DNA of 11,739 nt from Kangiella sp. (lineage in GTDB: Bacteria > Pseudomonadota > Gammaproteobacteria > Enterobacterales > Kangiellaceae): NCBI GenBank assembly GCA_002733465.1, contig NVVT01000014.1, positions 35,985-47,723 on the forward strand, read 5' to 3'. Shown here in pieces: positions 5,917 to 11,739 of the stretch. Each line of letters begins with the position of its first letter. Position 1 is the first letter of the stretch. Below the pieces are notes generated by a model, which was not told the origin of the DNA, searched no databases, and saw nothing but the letters and a program-made list of their open reading frames with translations. The position numbers and the translations under genes are program-made.

Positions 5917-6810
5917 ATGAAAATTAATGCAACTTACATCATGAAAACGCTGAGTTTGTTAATTATCATTTGTAGTTTAACTTTTTCACTCAATTCAAAT
6001 GCTTCTCCAGTTCAGTTAGCTAAGAAAGACTTAAAGCTAAATGCGGAATATCTGGAAAATAAAGACAAAAACTCACCGTTCTTTTTAATATTGCACGGTA
6101 CTTTCGCATGGCATGGAATGGAGTTAATTAGCGCCTTACAAGAAAATCTCTATGAAGAGAATTATGGCAGTTTGGCCATCACTCTTAGCCTTTCTGAAAA
6201 TAATCGCAGTAATTTTTTTGATTGTAGCCATCCTATTATCTCAAAGCACGAAGATGCACAAAAAGAGTTAGATTTTTGGCTTACTTGGATTGAAGATAAA
6301 GGATATAAGAACATCCACATTATTGGGCATTCTAGAGGTGGAGTGCAGGTTGCACAATTTTCAGCGAACCAATCAAAACGAATTAAAAAAGTCTTTTTAA
6401 TTGCTCCGTTGGTCTGGAATTTAAAACAAACGGCTATATCGTTTAGCCAATATAATAAACAAGATTTGAAAGAGTTTCTTGTTAAAGTATCCAGTCAGTC
6501 CAAAAAGAACCTATTTGAAATCAATCAAGCGCTTCATTGTAAAAATACGAAAATATCAAGTGAATCCTTTATTTCGTATTACGACTCTAAACCAGCTAAA
6601 AACACTGTCGAGTTACTCGCTAAAATAAAGAACTCTATCTATGTTTATTTGGGAGATTCCGATCCTTTAACCCCTACGTTTAATCTATACTATTCTAAAG
6701 TTGGAAAGCTCGAGCATGTTGTTTTAAAGACGATTGAAGATGCTGATCACTATTTTAGAGATTTTGCTACTGAAGATATTGTTGAAGATATTATTTCGCA
6801 AGTAAAATAG
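5917..6810 (+). CDS. Secreted alpha/beta-hydrolase of unknown function in the sox cluster
   Basis: The 297-residue protein has a signal peptide (hydrophobic residues about 10-25, cleavage near SNA-S at 29-30) and an alpha/beta-hydrolase fold. The visible triad is complete: nucleophile S139 in the elbow GHSRGG, an acid at D247 or D249 in GDSDPLTP, and H278 in DADHYF. HGTFAW at 60-65 supplies an oxyanion-hole HG motif. Similar folds act on esters, thioesters and peptides, and I cannot assign a substrate. The gene sits 39 bases after soxB and two bases before the soxW-like gene, so a role in the periplasmic Sox pathway is plausible but only inferred from position. C103 and C208 could form a disulfide, which would make it a possible client of the neighbouring thioredoxin. 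I chose ATG 5917 over TTG 5887 on ribosome-site spacing; ATG 5941 also remains possible. Confidence 0.8.
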   Translation: MKINATYIMKTLSLLIIICSLTFSLNSNASPVQLAKKDLKLNAEYLENKDKNSPFFLILHGTFAWHGMELISALQENLYEENYGSLAITLSLSENNRSNFFDCSHPIISKHEDAQKELDFWLTWIEDKGYKNIHIIGHSRGGVQVAQFSANQSKRIKKVFLIAPLVWNLKQTAISFSQYNKQDLKEFLVKVSSQSKKNLFEINQALHCKNTKISSESFISYYDSKPAKNTVELLAKIKNSIYVYLGDSDPLTPTFNLYYSKVGKLEHVVLKTIEDADHYFRDFATEDIVEDIISQVK

Positions 6811-6812
6811 CT

Positions 6813-7340
6813 ATGAAGAAAACTTTAAAATTAATTTCCCTCTTTTTAACACCCTATTTGTTCGTGTTGTTCAGTCAAACGGCTCTATCACAATCTCTAA
6901 AACCACAAGATCAATACGAAATTATAGAAAGTACAAAGCTTAACGAAATCATAAGCTCTAACCAAAAGCAGAAAAAAGTAATTATTCTGTACGTATCCTC
7001 TCCATTTTGTCCTTACTGCAAAAAACTTGAAGAAGAAATTTTAACACCCATGTTAAAGAGTGGTGATTATACCGACAAAGCATTATTAAGAAAATTTACT
7101 ATCGATTCCAAACAATCAATTACTAATTTTCAAGGGAAATCACAATACCCTAAGTCTTTAATGAATCAATACCAGGTAAAAGTAACACCGACATTACTTT
7201 TTTTGGATGCAAAGGGAAATCAATTAAGCGAAGCGATTATCGGTTATTCGAACGATGAGTTTTTTTGGTATTATCTGGATATGGCAATTGAAAAATCAAA
7301 CCAACAGCTAAAAAAATTAGCTATTGGCTCGGCTCTTTAG
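6813..7340 (+). CDS. soxW: SoxW-like periplasmic thioredoxin
   Basis: A 175-residue secreted thioredoxin-fold protein. The signal peptide (1 to about 26) ends in ALSQS. The redox motif is CPYC (C66 to C69), preceded by the usual YVSSPF strand. The cis-proline loop is VTPT (P126), followed by LLFLDAKGN. SoxW proteins are thought to keep SoxY thiols reduced or to reactivate SoxYZ, receiving electrons from membrane protein SoxV/CcdA. No SoxV is seen here. The gene starts two bases after the hydrolase stop codon and has no good ribosome site of its own, so its translation is probably coupled to that gene. Alternatives are other thioredoxin-fold reductases of the DsbD/CcdA-dependent group; context favours SoxW. 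It is the last gene of the + strand run and meets the crotonase gene tail to tail. Confidence 0.82.
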   Translation: MKKTLKLISLFLTPYLFVLFSQTALSQSLKPQDQYEIIESTKLNEIISSNQKQKKVIILYVSSPFCPYCKKLEEEILTPMLKSGDYTDKALLRKFTIDSKQSITNFQGKSQYPKSLMNQYQVKVTPTLLFLDAKGNQLSEAIIGYSNDEFFWYYLDMAIEKSNQQLKKLAIGSAL

Positions 7341-7373
7341 ACTTGGCATTAAGATCTGGCATTTAATTCTTTT

Positions 7374-8120
7374 CTACTTATTCAAAAACGCATTAAACGC
7401 ATTTTGACATTCTGTTGTTTTAAGCGCAGAAGCAAACACCTTAGCCTCTTTCTCCATCAAAGCTAAAACAGAATCTACCTCATCAGCTTTTAACAATGCT
7501 TTAGTGTCTGTAAGTGCTCTTAATGAGCTTTTACTTAGTCCTTTAGCCATTGCTAGAGCATCTTCCCAAGTTGATTCTATACTCGCAGAGGTTTTGTTAA
7601 CCAATCCAGAAGACAGCGCCTCATCAGCTAAAAAGGTACGCCCTGTTAACAGCCAGTCATGCGCTCTAGCTGTTCCGCATCGTTCTGCCAATAACCTAGA
7701 AGAACCGCCTTCAGGAGTTAAGCCTAACTTGATAAAAGGTACCGAGAACTTAGTGTCTTCACATGCCACAACCCAGTCGCAGTGTAGTAACATCGTCACG
7801 CCAATACCCACAGCAGCACCACCTACCGCAGCTATTACCGGCTTTTTCAATGTTGCCATGGCACGTAAAAATTGAATAACATTACTTTCGCTATTAAATT
7901 CATTTTCTAAAAAATCCGCCAAGTCGTTGCCCGCACTAAAGTGTTTATTATCACTGCGAATAATAATGACTTTTATATCATCGGAGCTTTCAGCATAATT
8001 TATGTGAGCAACCATTGATGCGTACATTGCGTCGGTCAGCGCATTCATTTTGTCACCACGAGATATCTGTATTTCATAAACAGCATCTAACTGGTTGGCG
8101 AAGATTTCATTTGTATTCAT
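7374..8120 (-). CDS. Crotonase-family protein, probable enoyl-CoA isomerase or hydratase
   Basis: The 248-residue protein is full length for the enoyl-CoA hydratase/isomerase superfamily and cytosolic. The CoA-binding and oxyanion-hole segments are HFSAGNDL (59-66) and the Gly-rich GGAAVGIGVTMLLHCD (100-115). Of the two catalytic glutamates of true enoyl-CoA hydratases, the first position (within VPF, residue 129) is Phe. A glutamate is present as E137 in GLTPEGGSS, a pattern shared with ECI2-type delta3,delta2-enoyl-CoA isomerases. I therefore favour isomerase-like chemistry over hydration, but substrates cannot be read from sequence. It is encoded opposite to the sox genes with a 33-base convergent gap and diverges from slyX. 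No other beta-oxidation gene is visible nearby. Confidence 0.88.
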   Translation of the reverse strand: MNTNEIFANQLDAVYEIQISRGDKMNALTDAMYASMVAHINYAESSDDIKVIIIRSDNKHFSAGNDLADFLENEFNSESNVIQFLRAMATLKKPVIAAVGGAAVGIGVTMLLHCDWVVACEDTKFSVPFIKLGLTPEGGSSRLLAERCGTARAHDWLLTGRTFLADEALSSGLVNKTSASIESTWEDALAMAKGLSKSSLRALTDTKALLKADEVDSVLALMEKEAKVFASALKTTECQNAFNAFLNK

Positions 8121-8240
8121 TTTGTATCCATCAATTGCTAATAACTAACTTAACAGCTTATCAAAAATGATGAAAAAGTGTAAACTAAATTAGACAAAAT
8201 TATGCTAAATGCTAGAACACTCAATATTAGGAAAATCTAG
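8121..8240. promoter_or_regulatory. Divergent intergenic region between crotonase gene and slyX
   Basis: These 120 bases must hold the promoters of both flanking genes. On the - strand I see a fair sigma-70-like pair: a -35 of TTTACA (+ strand positions 8179-8184) and a -10 of GATAAG (8157-8162) spaced 16 bases, about 40 bases upstream of the crotonase ATG. For slyX no convincing pair is seen, only the ribosome site TTAGGA at 8227-8232. A short dyad, CTAAATTAG, overlaps the region upstream of the - strand -35 but is too small to call an operator. Confidence 0.35.
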
Positions 8241-8459
8241 ATGTCCAACGTAAAGATAGAAGAGCGGATTGAAGAGCTTGAAATGAAAGTGACCTTTCAA
8301 GATCAACTGATTGAAGAATTGAACCAATCGCTAATCCAACAGCAACTAGATTTTAGAAAATTCTCTCGGATCTTGGAAAACGTAGTTTCTCAAGTTGAGA
8401 ACATTGGTACTGACAGTCAAGCCTCAAATAACGTTGAATCGCCTCCACCTCATTACTAA
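8241..8459 (+). CDS. slyX: SlyX family protein
   Basis: This small 72-residue protein starts with a heptad-rich coiled coil (residues about 4-50: IEERIEELEMKVTFQDQLIEELN) and ends with the PPPHY tail shared by gammaproteobacterial SlyX proteins, including that of Escherichia coli. SlyX has no established biochemical function. In enteric bacteria it lies next to the slyD peptidyl-prolyl isomerase gene, which is not present here. The start is supported by TTAGGA eight bases upstream. The gene is convergent with the histidine kinase gene. The family is strong evidence that the host is a gammaproteobacterium or a close relative. Confidence 0.93.
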   Translation: MSNVKIEERIEELEMKVTFQDQLIEELNQSLIQQQLDFRKFSRILENVVSQVENIGTDSQASNNVESPPPHY

Positions 8460-8505
8460 TAGTGGATTAATTATCCCTAGCATTATTCAACATAGGTTGA
8501 TATCG

Positions 8506-10605
8506 CTATAATTTAAACTGCTCATTAGACGGGAAAATAACCGAAAACGTACTGCCCTTCCCTATAACCGATTTGATTTCTATCTTTCCATTGTGTAATT
8601 CAACTAAATGTTTACATATCGACAAACCTAAACCAGCTCCTTCTCTTATCTTTTTGATTTTTGAAACTTGTTTAAATGGTTCAAAGATACTCTGCAAATC
8701 TGAAGTTTCAATTCCAACCCCTGTATCGGATATTCTTATTTCAGTCGACGTGTCTTTATTTACAATTGCTAATGAAATATTCCCTGTTTGAGTATATTTA
8801 ATCGCATTATCAATTAATATAGAAATGATTTGTCTAAATCGACGAACGTCAGCAAAAACGAATGCATCCGTTTGTTCTTCAAAAATAAGCTTTAAGCCTT
8901 TTTTAGTCGCCATTGATTCAAAACCAAGCAGAATTTTTTGTATATGTGACGTAACATCAAAACTCTCTGGATATAGTTTAACCACATCCCGTTTTGTTTT
9001 AGTAAACTCTAATAACTCAAGTACTAAATCACGTAGATGTTGCCCTCTTGAAACAATCAACTCAAGATATTCCTCACGTTCCTTTATAGTAAAGATATTA
9101 TCGTCACTCAATAGAACTTCAGACAGTCCAATAATTCCATTAAGTGGTGTATTTAATTCATGCGAGGTTTTTGCTAAAAATTCGTCTTTAAGCTGATCAA
9201 CTTCTTTTAATGCGTAGTTTGCCGAAGCCAGTTCTGCATTTTGAATTTTCATTAAATGTTGCATTTTCTTTGATTGTTGCTTTTCTTGTTTTTCTTTTAG
9301 AAGTTGTGTTTCTAAAATCACTTGTCTCATGGATTGCATTCTATCCACCATTCCCAACGCTAATAACACGCCCTGAATTGATGCGGCGACTTGAGTCAAA
9401 TGAGAAACTGATACAGGTAAATAATCTATGTTAATCATATTAGTTTGTGACAGTGACCAAAGAATAAAGGAAAATAGAATTAGTGCATTACCTGCAACAA
9501 AATACCAAGCATGTCGATGTCCTTGAAGTGAAAGCTTGATACTTACCCATAAAATAACTAATGATAATACGGTTTGTAATAATGGCGCAAACTTAATCAC
9601 TGCAGGCATATCATAAAAAACAGATAAGCTTGCCATCAAGCTTATGACTATACCAATAGACAAGAAGAAATTAATTCTAGGGTATTGTATTTCAAGATTT
9701 AAATAGACTGCGCTAAACCGCAAATAGAATGACGCAGTGATTATTCCTAATAAACTGGCAGAATATTCATTCCAAACGATTAAGCTTGGCCACAGGTGTG
9801 TTATTCCAAACCCATAAATCGCATGGAAAAATATTGGCGAGACAGCCCCCATTAAGACTAACCAAAAGTAAGATTTTTCTCTAAACCATAACCACAATAC
9901 AAAATGAAATCCCACTAACGCTATTGCTATTCCAAGATATGTCCCTTGAAAATACAATTCTTTCTGGTCATCAAATCTCAATTTCTTTAGTGATGATATT
10001 TTTATATGGCGAAATTCTGACTTTCTTCCATGTCGAAAACCTTGTAACTTCAGAAATAACTGTTGTTTTTGGGAATCCTTAAATAAATCAATTAGTGGAA
10101 TATTATGTTTTATGATTCGCTCAGATAATGGCGTAAACACACTTAAATTATGCACTGTCCACTCGGAAGGTTTTCCGTCAATTTTAGACTTCTCTTTTTT
10201 TATAAATATCGAAGCATCAAACCAAAAGCCTGGCGATATGATCCACTCTAATATCTGAGCTTGTTTATCTTTATCATCTAACTGTAGGTTTAATTTTAGC
10301 CAATAAATAGTATGTATGTTAAATTCAAAATTTGGTTTCAAAGGTTTCCAATATTTCTCACCGATAAAATCAATATCTTCTATGTTCAATTTATTATCAT
10401 TAGTCTCAAAAACAGATGTATATTCAATTGGAAAGTATTCTAATTTTGAAGAATTTATTATCAGAGTATTTTTTGTTGCGGGAGACGAGTCAGCGTTTGG
10501 GATAGTGCTAGAGATTTTTTCGTCAGCAACAATGATTGTTATGCTATCTAAAATCGAATAGCAAAAGAATATGATTAATAGAAACTTTAATCGTTCAAAC
10601 GTCAT
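8506..10605 (-). CDS. Sensor histidine kinase with 7TMR-DISM-type sensor
   Basis: This is a 699-residue membrane sensor kinase. In order: a signal peptide (1-27), an extracytoplasmic beta-rich domain (about 50-205) like the 7TMR-DISM extracellular modules that often bind carbohydrate-like ligands, and seven predicted membrane segments (about 218-418). A coiled linker (425-470) leads to a HisKA domain with phospho-acceptor H482 in SHELNTPLNG, then a HATPase domain. The ATPase has the N box around N600 (DNAIKYT), D627 in DTGVGI (G1), the F box IFEPFKQ (640-646) and the G2 loop GAGLGLS (656-662). All kinase motifs look intact. There is no receiver or Hpt domain and no response regulator in the window, so its partner is unknown. 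It follows fabB on the same strand after 132 bases containing a hairpin, so it is probably transcribed separately. No clear ribosome site precedes its ATG. Confidence 0.93.
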   Translation of the reverse strand: MTFERLKFLLIIFFCYSILDSITIIVADEKISSTIPNADSSPATKNTLIINSSKLEYFPIEYTSVFETNDNKLNIEDIDFIGEKYWKPLKPNFEFNIHTIYWLKLNLQLDDKDKQAQILEWIISPGFWFDASIFIKKEKSKIDGKPSEWTVHNLSVFTPLSERIIKHNIPLIDLFKDSQKQQLFLKLQGFRHGRKSEFRHIKISSLKKLRFDDQKELYFQGTYLGIAIALVGFHFVLWLWFREKSYFWLVLMGAVSPIFFHAIYGFGITHLWPSLIVWNEYSASLLGIITASFYLRFSAVYLNLEIQYPRINFFLSIGIVISLMASLSVFYDMPAVIKFAPLLQTVLSLVILWVSIKLSLQGHRHAWYFVAGNALILFSFILWSLSQTNMINIDYLPVSVSHLTQVAASIQGVLLALGMVDRMQSMRQVILETQLLKEKQEKQQSKKMQHLMKIQNAELASANYALKEVDQLKDEFLAKTSHELNTPLNGIIGLSEVLLSDDNIFTIKEREEYLELIVSRGQHLRDLVLELLEFTKTKRDVVKLYPESFDVTSHIQKILLGFESMATKKGLKLIFEEQTDAFVFADVRRFRQIISILIDNAIKYTQTGNISLAIVNKDTSTEIRISDTGVGIETSDLQSIFEPFKQVSKIKKIREGAGLGLSICKHLVELHNGKIEIKSVIGKGSTFSVIFPSNEQFKL

Positions 10606-10737
10606 AAAGCTGAGGGAGTTATTAAATGATTTGCCGTCCTCTAATATTATCAGAAGAAGGCAAATAGTGAGAGTTTAATATTCACAATATTTTGACTAAT
10701 TAGCCTCTAGATAAGAGGCTATAAACAGAAGTTTTTT
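10606..10737 (-). promoter_or_regulatory. Intergenic region between fabB and the histidine kinase
   Basis: These 132 bases hold the fabB hairpin and presumably the kinase promoter. AT-rich -10-like sequences occur on the - strand (for example GATAAT near + positions 10661-10666), but I find no matching -35 at the right distance. No small gene is visible. Confidence 0.25.
10701..10721 (-). terminator. Hairpin after fabB, probable terminator
   Basis: AGCCTCT (10702-10708) and AGAGGCT (10714-10720) form a perfect stem with loop AGATA, extendable by one T-A pair to eight. It lies 17 bases past the fabB stop codon on the - strand. The following sequence on that strand is AT-rich but has no clean T run, so termination may be partial or Rho-assisted. 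Confidence 0.5.
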
Positions 10738-11739
10738 CTAGTCGTTGAAACTACTAAAAAGTAAACTAGCGTTAGTGCCACCAAAACCAAAACTGTTAGA
10801 CAAGAAAGTACTTATTTGGGTATTTTCAGTCTTTGTTACAATCGGTAAATCTACAGCTAAGGGATCAAGATCATTGATATTGATTGAGCCTGCAATAAAG
10901 CCATGTTTCATCATTAATAGGCTATAAATAGCTTCGTGAACACCAGTTGCACCAAGCGCATGGCCAGCTAATGACTTAGTTGAGCCCATTTTAGGTAATT
11001 TATCCCCAAAGGTATCTCTAATTGCACCAAGTTCTGCAGTATCACCTACAGGCGTGCTAGTACCATGAGTATTCACATAATCTACTTCACCATCCATGCC
11101 TTGCATTGCTTGTTGCATACATCGCATAGCTCCTTCGCCGGATGGCGCGACCATATCATAACCATCGGAAGTTGCACCATAACCAATGAGCTCCGCATAA
11201 ATATGCGCGCCTCGAGCCTTAGCATGTTCTAATTCTTCTAAAACCAAAGTGCCTCCGCCTCCAGAAATAACAAAACCATCTCGAGTTGAATCATAAGGTC
11301 TTGACGCGGTTGTTGGGGTGTCATTGTATTTAGATGACAATGCGCCCATGGCATCAAATAATAAGGTTAAACGCCAATCTTCTTCTTCTCCACCACCGGC
11401 AAAAACGATATCTTGTTTACCCATTTGGATCTGCTCATAAGCATTACCAATACAATGTGCACTAGTGGCACAAGCAGAAGAAATCGTATAATTAATGCCT
11501 TTGATTTTGAAAGGTGTTGCAAGACAAGCTGATGTAGTACTTGCCATAGTTTTAGGAACAGCATATGGCCCAACTCTTTTAACGCCTTTGGCTAAACAAA
11601 TATTAACCGACTCAACTTGTGCTTTTTGAGATCCGCCACCGGAACCCATTATTAGTCCGGTTCTAACATTAGAAACTAAATCATCAGCAAGTCCCGCGTC
11701 CTCAATCGCTTGTGCCATAGAAATATAAGCATAAGCCGA
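10738..11739 (-). CDS. fabB: FabB, 3-oxoacyl-ACP synthase I (5' end outside the window)
   Basis: The frame is open to the right edge of the window; the visible 333 residues cover the thiolase-fold condensing enzyme from after its N-terminal part to its natural end. The family triad is complete: the nucleophilic Cys in SACATSAHC (codon 11470-11472), His in NTHGTSTPVGD and His in AGHALGATG, with the C-terminal NSFGFGGTN. The AVPKTMAS, SACLATPFKIKG and FAGGGEEEDW stretches are characteristic of FabB rather than FabF. FabB elongates acyl-ACP with malonyl-ACP and is needed for unsaturated fatty acid synthesis, usually together with FabA, often encoded just upstream; that side is not visible. The ATG at 11718 is internal, since coding similarity (AYAYISM) continues upstream of it. 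Confidence 0.96.
   Translation of the reverse strand, partial: SAYAYISMAQAIEDAGLADDLVSNVRTGLIMGSGGGSQKAQVESVNICLAKGVKRVGPYAVPKTMASTTSACLATPFKIKGINYTISSACATSAHCIGNAYEQIQMGKQDIVFAGGGEEEDWRLTLLFDAMGALSSKYNDTPTTASRPYDSTRDGFVISGGGGTLVLEELEHAKARGAHIYAELIGYGATSDGYDMVAPSGEGAMRCMQQAMQGMDGEVDYVNTHGTSTPVGDTAELGAIRDTFGDKLPKMGSTKSLAGHALGATGVHEAIYSLLMMKHGFIAGSININDLDPLAVDLPIVTKTENTQISTFLSNSFGFGGTNASLLFSSFND

Noticed and set aside
7344..7363. Two copies of TGGCATT six bases apart between soxW and the crotonase gene
   Set aside because: Seven-base direct repeat only; not enough for an attachment site or regulatory element, and no paired structure for a terminator.
7504..7875. 123-codon + strand open frame opposite the crotonase gene
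   Set aside because: Shadow frame of a well conserved - strand gene.
8178..8206. Possible slyX promoter with -10 TATGCT
   Set aside because: The corresponding -35 matches the consensus in only three of six bases; I cannot call it.
8464..8500. Two small stem-loops between slyX and the kinase gene (GGAT/ATCC and TCAAC/GTTGA)
   Set aside because: Stems of four and five bases without T runs; too weak to call terminators for these convergent genes.
8573..9434. Several + strand open frames of 70-125 codons opposite the histidine kinase
   Set aside because: They lie over the conserved HisKA/HATPase coding sequence and the adjacent linker of the - strand gene and have no ribosome sites or domains.
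1..11739. Mobile element, prophage, CRISPR or defence island
   Set aside because: No transposase, integrase, inverted terminal repeats, repeat arrays or tRNA-flanking duplications are visible; base use looks even across the window.

Overview
The window reads as a low-GC (clearly AT-rich) marine-type gammaproteobacterial chromosome segment. FabB of the Escherichia type and a SlyX protein ending in the family's PPPHY tail support the class; I cannot name a genus. There is no tRNA, rRNA, CRISPR array, transposase or integrase, and no gene-free stretch longer than about 135 bases.

Left part (1-7340, all on the + strand): a thiosulfate-oxidising Sox locus in the order soxC (3' end only), soxD, soxX, soxY, soxZ, soxA, a soxK/SAXB-like lipoprotein gene, soxB, a secreted alpha/beta-hydrolase of unknown function, and a soxW-like thioredoxin. 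SoxYZ is the carrier, with sulfur bound on the Cys of the C-terminal GGCGG of SoxY. SoxXA is the cytochrome that attaches the substrate, SoxB releases sulfate by hydrolysis, and SoxCD oxidises the remaining sulfane sulfur. The presence of both SoxC and SoxD predicts full oxidation of thiosulfate to sulfate without obligatory sulfur globules. Three Sox-locus proteins (SoxD, the SoxK-like protein and SoxB) carry a cysteine in a plausible lipobox, which hints at a membrane-tethered system. Two intrinsic-terminator-like hairpins lie inside the cluster, between soxZ and soxA and between soxK and soxB. A third inverted repeat straddles the soxB stop codon. The locus may therefore be transcribed in graded segments.

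Right part (7374-11739): a crotonase-family gene on the - strand and slyX on the + strand diverge from a 120-base intergenic region. These are followed by two - strand genes: a 7TM-type sensor histidine kinase without a receiver domain, and the 3' part of fabB, which runs off the right edge. This half looks like ordinary chromosomal background with no visible functional link to sulfur oxidation.

The most unusual content is the unassigned periplasmic hydrolase between soxB and soxW, the internal terminators, and the set of putatively lipid-anchored Sox subunits. I see no clearly new multi-gene system.
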